Source: Leifsonia xyli (GTDB taxonomy: Bacteria; Actinomycetota; Actinomycetes; Actinomycetales; Microbacteriaceae). Taken from it: a stretch of DNA of 64,000 nucleotides. Where the stretch lies: the NCBI GenBank assembly GCA_003243275.1, contig QFQR01000002.1, positions 372,001-436,000 on the forward strand, written 5' to 3'. The notes under the pieces were generated by a model. That model saw only the letters and a list, made by a program, of their open reading frames with translations. It had not been told where the DNA came from and did not search any database. Positions 32,413-42,232 of the stretch are shown here, piece after piece; positions within the stretch are counted from its first letter, which is position 1, and each line of letters starts with the position of its first letter. Made by a program: the position numbers and the translations under genes.

Positions 32413-34047
32413 ATGCGCACCCGACTCGGTGCCGTCGTGGCGATCCCCGTGGCGGCTCTGCTCCTCACCGCCTGCGTCGCGCCCTCCTCCGGCCCCCGCA
32501 TCCAGGGCGATCCGGTCGATGTGGACTTCGAGGTGCCCGACGCATCCCGGCTCACCGGGCTCAGCGAGGTGCACTGGTCCACGGGCATCGTCGACGTGTT
32601 CGACGACGTCGCCGCGATGCTGCCCGACATCGCTCCGCTGCGCGAGCAGTTCACGGCCGACGACGCCGCCTACGGGGCCACCGTCATGACGATGCTCGGC
32701 ATCGACCCGACGGCGCTCGCCACCACGCTCCCGAAGGGTGGCCACCTGTCTCGGGGGGCCGCCACGATCACCGACAGCGACGCGATCGGCAACCTCACGG
32801 TGGGCGCGCTCGCCCCCGGCGCCGTCGGCGGCGCGATGAACGAGGCCGACGCCGGGTCCTTCGGCGATCAGGACTCCGTCTCCAACAACGGCGTCACCAT
32901 GACGCGTGACGAGAACGGCGACATCTCGGTGAAGGTCGAGCACGACAGCTCCGCGTCCAGCGGCGGCACCGCGGCGGCCTCCACCTCGAGCGTCAGCTAC
33001 GACGGCACCTACTGCCCGGGGCCTGACGGAAAGTTCGACGCGATCCTGCAGACCCAGCGCGCGGTCACGGCGCAGGGGGGCGCGGGCACCGCGAGCTACG
33101 CCCAGAGCGTGCGGGTGGAGGTCAGCGGAACGCTCAACGACGAGGCCTTCCCCGAGGCGATGGAGGTCACCACGAGCCAGCGCACCACCCGCACGGATGC
33201 GAGCGGAGCGACGACCGCCGCCACGACCGCGCAGGCCACCAACTGGTACGGCGGGCCCGGCCTCGACCCCGGCAAGAACCCGCCGCGCAAGGTCGAAGAC
33301 TCGGCGGGTTCGGATGCGGCCGTCGCCGGCCTGGTCGCCGACGGTCAGGCGCGCGCCGCTGCCATGGCGGTCGGCATGATCCCCAACCTCTACCGTCTCT
33401 GGACCGAGGGAGGCTGCGTCAAGATCGACACGGATGCGCCCACCCAGGTGAAGCCGAACAGCCAGACCGATTTCACCATCCGGGTGCTGCGCAAGGCGAC
33501 GAACGCCGAGGTGACCGGTCCGCTCACGCTGACGCTCGCGGGCGAGAAGAACGTCGACCCGAAGAAGAGCGTGTCGACCGGCGGATTCCACTACACCTCA
33601 GGCAAGCAGGGCACGAAGGGCGAGCTGACGATCGTCTCGACCTCGAAACAGGGTGGCGCGAAGAAGACCCACACCTTCAGCACGCAGGCGGCCTACCGGG
33701 TGACGGGCGGGTGGGGTGCCTACACGGTCGACACGACCATCTGCAGCGCCGACGTCTTCGCGACGCCCGCCTGGGGGCTCGAGCTCACCGGCGGGGGAGG
33801 CGGCTACACCTTCGGCGGGAGCTCGCTGGGTCTGTCCTACGACAGCGGAGGCGGCCACCTCGTGACGCTGCAGGGCAGCTGGTCGCTCACGAAGGACGAC
33901 GACGGCGCACCGACCGCCATCGACGGGACGGTCAGCGGGATGGAGATCACGGGCGCCGGCACCATCAGCCCCTCGATCACCCCGGTCGCATCGGCACCGG
34001 TGCACTTCACGATCGCACCGGCCGACGACACCTCATCCTGCGGCTGA
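32413..34047 (+). CDS. secreted lipoprotein of unknown function, 544 aa
   Basis: I recognise no named domain. The N-terminus is a lipoprotein signal with lipobox LLLTAC. The middle is Thr/Ser/Ala-rich with a predicted helix-poor, exported character. A late region (about 345-450) looks like an Ig-like or beta-sandwich domain (FTIRVLRKATNAEVTGPLTLTLAGEK). The C-terminus is Gly/Ser-rich beta sequence (LELTGGGGGYTFGGSSLGLSY). TACCGT lies six bases before the ATG (leaderless pattern). It is followed 20 bases later by a second, smaller lipoprotein gene, probably in the same transcript. Confidence 0.85.
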   Translation: MRTRLGAVVAIPVAALLLTACVAPSSGPRIQGDPVDVDFEVPDASRLTGLSEVHWSTGIVDVFDDVAAMLPDIAPLREQFTADDAAYGATVMTMLGIDPTALATTLPKGGHLSRGAATITDSDAIGNLTVGALAPGAVGGAMNEADAGSFGDQDSVSNNGVTMTRDENGDISVKVEHDSSASSGGTAAASTSSVSYDGTYCPGPDGKFDAILQTQRAVTAQGGAGTASYAQSVRVEVSGTLNDEAFPEAMEVTTSQRTTRTDASGATTAATTAQATNWYGGPGLDPGKNPPRKVEDSAGSDAAVAGLVADGQARAAAMAVGMIPNLYRLWTEGGCVKIDTDAPTQVKPNSQTDFTIRVLRKATNAEVTGPLTLTLAGEKNVDPKKSVSTGGFHYTSGKQGTKGELTIVSTSKQGGAKKTHTFSTQAAYRVTGGWGAYTVDTTICSADVFATPAWGLELTGGGGGYTFGGSSLGLSYDSGGGHLVTLQGSWSLTKDDDGAPTAIDGTVSGMEITGAGTISPSITPVASAPVHFTIAPADDTSSCG

Positions 34048-34067
34048 ACGAGGTGGGAGACGAGACC

Positions 34068-34730
34068 ATGAGACGACTGCCCACCCTGGCCGCGATCGCG
34101 GCCGCCACCGCGCTCCTGCTGAGCGGATGCGTGATCGCCCCGGCACCCGTGCCCACCAACACGGCGCTCGACAACGGCGGCGGAGGCGGCACCACCGATG
34201 ACGGCGGCGACGATGGCGGGGGAGACGGTGGCGACCCGTTCCCGCCCGAGACGCCCACCACGCTCGACGGCTGGAAGGCGCGCTACCAGAACCTGCCGTG
34301 GCTCTCCGACGACCTCGACAACAACGACTACTTCATCACGGGCTCGGCCGACGGCCACGCCGTCATCGGCTTCTCCTGCGCCTACGACGGCGACCCGCGC
34401 GCCTTCGCGCTCGGCACCGACAACTACGTCGTGGTGAACTTCCAGAACGCCACCGACATCGACGTCGACGTGCTGCGGGTCGATCCCTATGTCGTGTTCA
34501 CCGGGATCGGGACCTACTCCGCGCCGAAGGAGGAGCGCGGCACGAGCATCGTCGTCCCGTCGTTCGACACCTCGATCCAGGTGGACTCGACGCCCGGCAA
34601 GGAGAGCTCCTCGCCGACGACCGCCGAGGTGCGCCTCGAGTTCCTGGGGGTGCCGATCCCCGATGCGAAGAGCTGCGACGACGAGCGGTTCGCGCTCTCC
34701 ACCTGGGCGCGTGCGCAGTTCGGGTACTGA
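34068..34730 (+). CDS. secreted lipoprotein of unknown function, 220 aa
   Basis: The N-terminal signal ends in lipobox LLLSGC, followed by a low-complexity Gly/Asp linker (residues about 37-57) that would hold the domain away from the membrane. The globular part (about 60-220) has no recognised motif. Cys residues at two places (FSCAYDGD, AKSCDDE) could form a disulfide. GGGAG stands eight bases before the ATG. Its partner upstream is also a lipoprotein; both probably act at the outer face of the membrane. Confidence 0.82.
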   Translation: MRRLPTLAAIAAATALLLSGCVIAPAPVPTNTALDNGGGGGTTDDGGDDGGGDGGDPFPPETPTTLDGWKARYQNLPWLSDDLDNNDYFITGSADGHAVIGFSCAYDGDPRAFALGTDNYVVVNFQNATDIDVDVLRVDPYVVFTGIGTYSAPKEERGTSIVVPSFDTSIQVDSTPGKESSSPTTAEVRLEFLGVPIPDAKSCDDERFALSTWARAQFGY

Positions 34731-34749
34731 ACGGGCAGGCGCCTGAGGG

Positions 34750-35463
34750 TCAGCGACCCCAGGCGGAGGCGGGGGCGCTGACGACCGGCACCTCGCTGCG
34801 GTGCCAGCGGGTGCCGCCGCCGTAGTGGCCCGACGCCCAGGGGGAGTCCCAGATCGCCTGCTCGACCGTGGCGCTGTCGACGCTCGCCTCGAAGGCCGCG
34901 ACGATGCCCGCGTAGCCCGCGTGGCTGCGCAGCGCATCCGCCGCGTTGCGGGCCGCCGCGACCAGGTCGATGTTGCTGCCCGTGCCGCCCGGGCCGTAGC
35001 TCGCGCCCCAGCCGTTGTTGAGCGGGTTGTTGCGGTTCCACCAGCTGTCGGTGTAGTTCTCCTGGCGCATCCAGCGCACGAAGACCACCACGTTCGAGTC
35101 GCTCACCGGGAACCCGGCGTAGAGCAGCACGAGCTTGGCCCAGTCGTAGTTGGTGCCGCCCGAGATGTAGGTCTCCTCGCCGTCGGTCGCCTCGTAGGCG
35201 TCGCGCGTGACGGCACCGGATGCCACCAGGTGCTCGGTCGTCGCGCTGGCCGAGACGTCGACCTCCTGCGCGTTCTCGGTGGCGTAGGCCGCGAGCGCCG
35301 CGGCCTGGCTCGGCGGCGCGGGCGGGGCGAGGGAGAGGGATGCCGTGAGGCCGAACGACACCGCGATCGCGCCGAAGGTCAGCACACTCCGGGTGCGCCG
35401 ATCCGCACGGGAGGCATCGAACCTCTCGCGGAGCGTGCGATAGACGTTGGGCAGCTGAGTCAT
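34750..35463 (-). CDS. exported protein with lysozyme/glucosaminidase-like domain
   Basis: The 237-residue protein has a basic N-terminus and a hydrophobic segment (about 26-56, VLTFGAIAVSFGLTASLSLA) ending in an Ala-x-Ala site, so it is exported or anchored. The mature part has WMRQEN...NRNNPLNNGWGASY, then a long helix and EQAIWDSPWASGHYGG. This recalls phage-type peptidoglycan glucosaminidases (catalytic Glu in the xENxxxxNPLN region and the SPWxxGxY end). Cell-wall cleavage is likely but not certain. ATG at 35463. Confidence 0.7.
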   Translation of the reverse strand: MTQLPNVYRTLRERFDASRADRRTRSVLTFGAIAVSFGLTASLSLAPPAPPSQAAALAAYATENAQEVDVSASATTEHLVASGAVTRDAYEATDGEETYISGGTNYDWAKLVLLYAGFPVSDSNVVVFVRWMRQENYTDSWWNRNNPLNNGWGASYGPGGTGSNIDLVAAARNAADALRSHAGYAGIVAAFEASVDSATVEQAIWDSPWASGHYGGGTRWHRSEVPVVSAPASAWGR

Positions 35464-35552
35464 AGGCGTTCCGGCGTCGCTCCTTCGGGGGAGGCGGCGC
35501 GGTGTCCAGGGTACCAGCGAAGGTGTGAGGCGCCTGGGAGAAGACGATGCGA

Positions 35553-36053
35553 TCAGGGCTGCGGGGGCGAGCCGGGGTGCGGGGCGCGGAGGCTCCGGCC
35601 GCCGAGGAAGGCGAGCAGGGCGGCTGCGGTGTCTTCGAGCACCGGGCCGCGGCCGAAGCTCCAGTCGGCGTCCGTGGCGCGGAGGGAGTGGCCGGCGATG
35701 ACGGCACGGATCGCGGTCGGTGCCGACGCGGCACGCGCCAGCGCGACCGCGCCGCCGGCGCGCGCGGGAACCTCGGGCTCGAGCTCCAGGCGCGCGCACA
35801 GCTCGAGGTAGGCGTAGACGGCGCGGTCGAGCTCGGCGAGCTTCACGGGCCGGGGCCGTCCGTCGCGGCGCGGGGGAGGGGGCGGCGTGGCGGCGGCGAA
35901 GGCCGCGGCGGCGGCGTCATCCGGATGCCGGGCGAGCGCGGCGGAGGCGGCCTCGCGCACGGCGGCGAGGTCGGCCTCCCAGCCGTCAGACAGGCTCGAC
36001 TCGTCGACCCGCGGACGGCCGAACAGGGGGAGCTCGCGCCAGAGGTCCGACAT
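35553..36053 (-). CDS. hypothetical protein, 166 aa
   Basis: I do not recognise a family. The sequence is soluble, rich in Ala, Arg and Pro, with a Pro run (ATPPPPPRRDGRPRP) linking a helical N-terminal half to a helical C-terminal half (LAELDRAVYAYLELCARLEL, IRAVIAGHSLRATDADW). No signal peptide is visible. It is upstream of, and divergent from, the LacI gene; the palindrome at 36079-36097 lies between them, so it may also be under LacI control. Confidence 0.65.
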   Translation of the reverse strand: MSDLWRELPLFGRPRVDESSLSDGWEADLAAVREAASAALARHPDDAAAAAFAAATPPPPPRRDGRPRPVKLAELDRAVYAYLELCARLELEPEVPARAGGAVALARAASAPTAIRAVIAGHSLRATDADWSFGRGPVLEDTAAALLAFLGGRSLRAPHPGSPPQP

Positions 36054-36078
36054 GGTGCGCTCAGCATATGCCGGATCC

Positions 36079-36097
36079 GAATGTGACTGTCACATTC
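36079..36097. promoter_or_regulatory. LacI-type palindromic operator
   Basis: GAATGTGACTGTCACATTC is a perfect 19-bp palindrome with an odd centre. It shares the TGTGAC/GTCACA half-sites with the double operator at 37239-37269, so the LacI protein encoded between them probably controls both. Confidence 0.75.
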
Positions 36098-36171
36098 ACC
36101 GCTCGTGGTGTGCCAGGATGGCCGCACGGTACCCCGAATCGCCCGGTGCCGACTTCCGCGCGAGGAATCCC

Positions 36172-37173
36172 GTGACACTCGAACCGGCACCCGGTCGCCC
36201 GCCCAGCATCCGCGATGTGGCGCGGCTCGCCGGGGTGTCGCACCAGACCGTGTCGCGCGTGCTCAACGACCACCCGAGCATCCGCGACACCACCCGCCAG
36301 CGGGTGCTCGAGGTCATGGCCGAGCTGCAGTACCGTCCCAACCGGGCGGCCCGCGCACTCGCCTCGAGCCGTTCGCGCACGATCGGCATCCTCTCCGCGA
36401 TGAGCACCGACTACGGCCCGGCGTCGATCATGACGAGCATCGAGGCCGCGGCCCGCGCGAACGGCTACTGGGTGAGCATCGCCAACATCGACCCGAGCCT
36501 CGACGGCTCGATCTCGGATGCGCTCGACCAGTTGCGCGCCCAGGCCGTCGAGGCGATCGTCGTCGTGGCACCGCAGAAGCGGGTGTTCGAGGCCCTCGCG
36601 ACGCTCCCGTTCGACGTGCCCTACGTGACCCTGCAGGCCACAGGCGACGACGGGCACGCGCTGTTCTTCGACCAGTACGCGGGCGCGCGGCTCGCGACGC
36701 GGCACCTGCTCGAGCTGGGCCATCGGGCGATCTACCACCTGACCGGCCCCCAGAACTGGATCGAGGCTGACGCCCGCATGCAGGGCTTCCTCGACGAGAT
36801 GAACGCGTGGGACGCCCCGACGACCGCGCCCATCCTCGGCGATTGGACGGCCGACTTCGGGTACTTCGCCGGCCAGGAGCTGCTGCGGGTGCGGGACTTC
36901 ACCGCGGTGTTCGCCTCGAACGATCAGATGGCGCTCGGGCTGCTGCACGCCTTCCGCGACGGCGGCGTCGAGGTTCCGGGCGAGGTGAGCGTCATCGGCT
37001 TCGACGACATCCCGGAGGCCGCGCATTTCTGGCCGCCGCTCACGACCGTCCGGCAGGACTTCGCCGAGCTCGGGCAGCGCGCCGTCGCGTTCCTGCTGGG
37101 GGAGCTGGATGCCGACCTCACGATCCCGCCGCAGCTCGTGGTGCGCTCGTCGACGGCGGCCCCGCGCCGCTGA
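36172..37173 (+). CDS. LacI family transcriptional regulator of the monosaccharide importer operon
   Basis: The 333-residue regulator has the LacI helix-turn-helix (PSIRDVARLAGVSHQTVSRVLNDHPSIRDTTRQRVL) and hinge helix (RPNRAARALAS). A sugar-binding core follows with FASNDQMALGLLHAF and EVSVIGFDDIPEA. The start is the GTG at 36172 with GAGGAA upstream; longer ORF starts run through the upstream region. The effector is unknown but is probably the sugar or sugar acid carried by the ChvE-type importer downstream. Confidence 0.93.
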   Translation: MTLEPAPGRPPSIRDVARLAGVSHQTVSRVLNDHPSIRDTTRQRVLEVMAELQYRPNRAARALASSRSRTIGILSAMSTDYGPASIMTSIEAAARANGYWVSIANIDPSLDGSISDALDQLRAQAVEAIVVVAPQKRVFEALATLPFDVPYVTLQATGDDGHALFFDQYAGARLATRHLLELGHRAIYHLTGPQNWIEADARMQGFLDEMNAWDAPTTAPILGDWTADFGYFAGQELLRVRDFTAVFASNDQMALGLLHAFRDGGVEVPGEVSVIGFDDIPEAAHFWPPLTTVRQDFAELGQRAVAFLLGELDADLTIPPQLVVRSSTAAPRR

Positions 37174-37184
37174 GCGCCGTTACC

Positions 37185-37195
37185 GTCTCGATACC
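37185..37195 (+). repeat. remnant of the dispersed repeat
   Basis: GTCTCGATACC, 12 bases after the LacI stop, equals the first 11 bases of the full unit apart from the leading G; the rest of the unit is gone. Short, so tentative, but it occupies the usual post-stop position. Confidence 0.4.
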
Positions 37196-37203
37196 TGGGC
37201 GAC

Positions 37204-37269
37204 TTGACACACCTCGCCCGGCGGCACGTATAGTGCTCGATGTGACCGGTAACAGTGACCGGTCACATC
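37204..37269 (+). promoter_or_regulatory. promoter with double LacI operator
   Basis: TTGACA (37204-37209) and TATAGT (37229-37234) form the promoter, with a long 19-base spacer. Directly after it, GATGTGACCGGT (37239-37250) and its exact reverse complement (37258-37269) flank AACAGTG. The right part, GTGACCGGTCAC, is a full even palindrome with a central CG pair, typical of LacI family operators. Binding would cover the transcription start. Confidence 0.85.
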
Positions 37270-37297
37270 GAGGACAACGGAGTCGGGAGGCCAGGCT

Positions 37298-38152
37298 GTG
37301 AACCGCTTCGAGCCGCGCATCGAGGTGGCCGTGGCGCGTGTGCGCTCCGAGGTCGCCCGACTGCACAAGCTGCTCGTGCGCGGCGGACTCACCAGCTGGA
37401 CCAGCGGTGTCGTCTCGGCCAGGGTGCCCGACACCGAGCTGTTCGTCATCAAGCCAGGCGGACTCGACCACTCCGAGCTCGCCCCCGACAACCTCGTGCT
37501 CGTCGACCTCGACGGACGCGTCGTCGAGGGCACCCCCGGTGCCGAGCACCTCCCCTCGCGAGGCACCCCGGTGCACGCCGCGCTCTACCGGCACTCGGAG
37601 GCCATCGGCGGCATCGTGCACAGCCACTCGCCGTATGCGAGCGCCTTCGCGCTCCGCGGCGAAGCCGTGCCCGTGCTCTCGACCACGGTCGCCGACGAGT
37701 TCGGAGGCCCCGTGCCGCTCGTGCCCTACGCGGGCCCGGACACCGAGGTCGCGGACGCCATCGCCGCGGTGCTCGACTCCCAGCCGAGCCGCGCCGTGCT
37801 GCTCGAGCGGCACGGCTCCTACGCCGTCGGCGAGCGCGCCCGCGACGCCGTGCGCGCCGCCGTGCTGCTCGAGGACGCCGCACGCGCCGTGCAGCTCGCC
37901 CGCGCCGGCGGTGCGGGCGGCGCCGACATCCGTCCCCTCGACGCACACGAGATCGACCGCATCCGCGAACAGCGGCTGCGTGTCGACGCCCGACGCCGCG
38001 CCGCGGAGCGCGACGCCGAGCTCGCCACGGCGGGCTCCTATCCGACCTCCCGGCCCGGGAAAACCCGGCCGAGCGGCGAGACCGGTTCATGGACGACACC
38101 GGGCTCGAACGGCTTCATCCCCGACAACGACGTCCGCACCAGAACACAGTGA
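37298..38152 (+). CDS. class II aldolase/adducin family protein (AraD/FucA-like)
   Basis: The 284-residue protein has the class II aldolase fold: LLVRGGLTSWTSGVVSARV, then the zinc site IVHSHSPYASAFAL and the third His in LLERHGSYAVGERARDAV. Relatives are ribulose-5-phosphate 4-epimerase, fuculose-1-phosphate aldolase and 4-phosphotetronate decarboxylases. The catalytic acid of the PSSE/PSSD loop is Gly89 here (LPSRGTPVH), so standard aldol or epimerase chemistry is doubtful. A 60-residue Arg/Thr-rich tail has no counterpart I recall. GTG start with GGGAGG upstream; first gene of the LacI-controlled operon. Confidence 0.82.
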   Translation: MNRFEPRIEVAVARVRSEVARLHKLLVRGGLTSWTSGVVSARVPDTELFVIKPGGLDHSELAPDNLVLVDLDGRVVEGTPGAEHLPSRGTPVHAALYRHSEAIGGIVHSHSPYASAFALRGEAVPVLSTTVADEFGGPVPLVPYAGPDTEVADAIAAVLDSQPSRAVLLERHGSYAVGERARDAVRAAVLLEDAARAVQLARAGGAGGADIRPLDAHEIDRIREQRLRVDARRRAAERDAELATAGSYPTSRPGKTRPSGETGSWTTPGSNGFIPDNDVRTRTQ

Positions 38153-38163
38153 AAGGAACAACC

Positions 38164-39288
38164 GTGAAGACGAAGAAGTTCGTACTCGCCACCGTGGTGG
38201 CCGGTTCGATGCTCGCCCTCGCCGCGTGCGCCCCGACCGGCGACACCGGTGGCTCGACGGGCGGCGGCGACGGTGGCCTCATCGGCGTCGCCATGCCGAC
38301 CAAGAGCTCGGAGCGCTGGATCCAGGACGGCGACGCCGTCAAGAAGTCCCTCGAAGACCAGGGCTACACCGTCGACCTGCAGTACGCAGAGGACGACATC
38401 CCCACCCAGGTCTCGCAGATCGAGAACATGATCACCAAGGGCGCAGAGGCGCTCATCATCGCCTCGATCGACGGCACCACCCTCACGAGCGTGCTGCAGG
38501 AGGCGGCCGACCAGAAGATCCCGGTCATCGCCTACGACCGCCTCATCCGCGACTCCGAGAACGTCGACTACTACGCCTCCTTCGACAACTACAAGGTCGG
38601 CGTGCAGCAGGCGAACTCGGTGCTCAACGGGCTCGGACTCGTCGACCTCGACGGCAAGAAGATCGACGGCGCCCCCGCGGGCCCCTTCAACATCGAGCTG
38701 TTCGCGGGATCGCCCGACGACAACAACGCCACCTTCTTCTGGAACGGCGCGACCGACACCCTGAAGCCGTTCATCGACGCGGGCACCCTCAAGGTGAAGT
38801 CGGGACAGACCGCGTTCGAGCAGGCCGCGACCCTTCGCTGGGACGGTGAGACCGCGCAGAAGCGCATGGAGAACATCCTCACCTCGACCTACTCCGACGG
38901 CTCGAAGGTCAACGCGGTGCTCTCGCCCTACGACGGCATCTCGCGCGGCATCATCTCGGCCCTCACCGACGCCGGCTACACCGTCGGCGCCGAGTGGCCG
39001 ATCATCTCCGGCCAGGACGCCGAGCTCGACTCGGTCAAGGCCATCAACCGTGGCGAGCAGTACGCGACCATCTTCAAGGACACCCGCAAGCTCGCGGATG
39101 TCGCGGTCAAGATGGCCGTCTCCCTGCTGAAGGGCGAGAAGCCCGAGGTCAACAACACGAAGGACTACGACAACGGCAAGAAGGTCGTGCCGTCGTACCT
39201 GCTCGAGTCGCAGATCGTGGTCAAGGACAACATCACCTCGATCCTGGTCGACAGCGGGTACTACACCGCCGACGAGATCAAGGGCTGA
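38164..39288 (+). CDS. chvE: multiple monosaccharide ABC transporter substrate-binding lipoprotein (ChvE-like)
   Basis: The 374-residue lipoprotein has signal and lipobox ALAAC, then a Gly linker and a type I binding fold. VAMPTKSSERWIQDGDAVKKSLE, YDRLIRDSENVDYYASFDN, and LSPYDGISRGIISAL are characteristic of ChvE-type sugar-binding proteins, which take arabinose, xylose, glucose, galactose and related sugars or acids. GTG start at 38164 with AAAGGA upstream. A stem-loop after its stop may keep its mRNA level above that of the membrane genes. Confidence 0.93.
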   Translation: MKTKKFVLATVVAGSMLALAACAPTGDTGGSTGGGDGGLIGVAMPTKSSERWIQDGDAVKKSLEDQGYTVDLQYAEDDIPTQVSQIENMITKGAEALIIASIDGTTLTSVLQEAADQKIPVIAYDRLIRDSENVDYYASFDNYKVGVQQANSVLNGLGLVDLDGKKIDGAPAGPFNIELFAGSPDDNNATFFWNGATDTLKPFIDAGTLKVKSGQTAFEQAATLRWDGETAQKRMENILTSTYSDGSKVNAVLSPYDGISRGIISALTDAGYTVGAEWPIISGQDAELDSVKAINRGEQYATIFKDTRKLADVAVKMAVSLLKGEKPEVNNTKDYDNGKKVVPSYLLESQIVVKDNITSILVDSGYYTADEIKG

Positions 39289-39321
39289 GTCGCTGAACTA
39301 GTCCGACATCCCCGAGTGGTG

Positions 39322-39375
39322 GGGGTGCCCCGGATGCGCAACCCGAGCAAGATGGGACGCGTCCGGTGGCACCCC
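39322..39375 (+). promoter_or_regulatory. long stem-loop between chvE and mmsA
   Basis: GGGGTGCC (39322-39329) pairs with GGCACCCC (39368-39375); after a one-base bulge CCGGATGCG pairs with CGCGTCCGG (one G-U pair). The loop is 19 bases. Such hairpins after binding-protein genes usually protect the upstream message or reduce read-through. No T-run follows, so full termination is unlikely. Confidence 0.75.
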
Positions 39376-39412
39376 TGCCGCTGGGGGACGACGAGGTCCA
39401 CGAGAGGACGAG

Positions 39413-40942
<1,530 letters not shown>

Positions 40943-40972
40943 GCAGCGGGCGAAGAGTAAGGAACCGCACCC

Positions 40973-42217
40973 ATGTCCAATGCTCAGACGCCGACTCCGA
41001 CGGAGTCGCAGGCGGTCGGCGGGAACGTCAACCCGGCAGACAACAAGTTCACCGCCTGGCTCAGCCACGTGCTCGCCGACCTCGGCAAGAACGGCATCTT
41101 CATCGCGCTCATCGCGGTGGTCGTGCTGTTCTCGATCACGACCAACGGCATCCTGCTGCGCCCCCAGAACATCTCGAACCTGATCGTGCAGAACGGCTAC
41201 ATCCTGGTGCTCGCGATCGGCATGGTGATGGTCATCATCGCCGGCCACATCGACCTCTCGGTCGGCTCGGTCGCCGCCTTCGTCGGCGCCTGCTCGGGTG
41301 TCTTCGCGGTGACCTGGGGGCTGCCGTGGTGGCTCTCGATCGTGCTCTCGCTCGCGATCGGCGCGCTCGTCGGGGTCTGGCAGGGGTTCTGGATCGCGTT
41401 CGTCGGCATCCCAGCGTTCATCGTGACGCTCGCGGGCATGCTGATCTTCCGCGGGCTCGCGCTCGTGGTGCTCGGCAACACCAACATCGGATCGTTCCCT
41501 CCGGAGTACCGGGCGCTCGGCAACGGCTTCCTCACGAACGTCTTCGGCGAGTTCGAGATCGACCCGCTGACCCTCGCGATCGGCGGCCTCGCGATCGTGC
41601 TGATCGTGATCCAGCAGCTGCGCACCCGCAGCGGTCGCGTCAAGTACGGCCAGGAGGTCGAGCCGATGGCGTGGTTCATCGCCAAGCTCGTGCTCGTCGC
41701 TGCGGCCATCGCCTTCTTCGCCTACTCGCTCGCGCAGTACAAGGGCATCCCGGTGACGCTCATCGTGCTCGCGGTGCTCGTGCTGATCTACGGCATCGTC
41801 ATGAACCGCACGGTGTTCGGCCGGCACATCTACGCGATCGGCGGCAACCGGCACGCGGCCGAGCTCTCCGGCATCAAGACCCGTCGGGTGGACTTCTGGC
41901 TGTTCGTCAACATGGGCACCCTCGCGGCGCTCGCGGGCCTCATCTTCACGGCGCGCCTCAACCTCGCCGGGCCGAAGGCCGGTGACGGCTTCGAGCTCGA
42001 GGCGATCTCGGCGGCCTTCATCGGCGGTGCCGCGGTGCAGGGCGGTGTCGGCACGATCGGCGGCGCGATCATCGGTGGTCTGATCATCGGCGTGCTCAAC
42101 AACGGCATGTCGATCATGGGCATCGGCATCGAGTGGCAGCAGGCCGTCAAGGGTCTCGTGCTGCTGCTCGCGGTGGCGTTCGACGTCTACAACAAGCGTC
42201 GCGCGGGTCGCGGCTGA
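40973..42217 (+). CDS. mmsB: multiple monosaccharide ABC transporter permease
   Basis: The 414-residue membrane protein is longer than RbsC-type permeases, as is normal for MmsB/GguB. It has VIIAGHIDLSVGSVAAFVGA, the EAA-like loop IGGNRHAAELSGIKTRRVDFW, and QGGVGTIGGAIIGGLIIGVLNNG near the end. The central insert (about 195-225, RTRSGRVKYGQEVEPMAWF) is typical of this type. It ends the LacI-controlled operon; the GntR gene on the other strand ends 15 bases away. Confidence 0.95.
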   Translation: MSNAQTPTPTESQAVGGNVNPADNKFTAWLSHVLADLGKNGIFIALIAVVVLFSITTNGILLRPQNISNLIVQNGYILVLAIGMVMVIIAGHIDLSVGSVAAFVGACSGVFAVTWGLPWWLSIVLSLAIGALVGVWQGFWIAFVGIPAFIVTLAGMLIFRGLALVVLGNTNIGSFPPEYRALGNGFLTNVFGEFEIDPLTLAIGGLAIVLIVIQQLRTRSGRVKYGQEVEPMAWFIAKLVLVAAAIAFFAYSLAQYKGIPVTLIVLAVLVLIYGIVMNRTVFGRHIYAIGGNRHAAELSGIKTRRVDFWLFVNMGTLAALAGLIFTARLNLAGPKAGDGFELEAISAAFIGGAAVQGGVGTIGGAIIGGLIIGVLNNGMSIMGIGIEWQQAVKGLVLLLAVAFDVYNKRRAGRG

Positions 42218-42232
42218 GACCCGCGCCCGCGC

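Noticed and set aside
39289..39412. Riboswitch between chvE and mmsA
   Set aside because: Only one stem-loop is visible; no motif of a known class and the position inside an operon fits an intercistronic hairpin.
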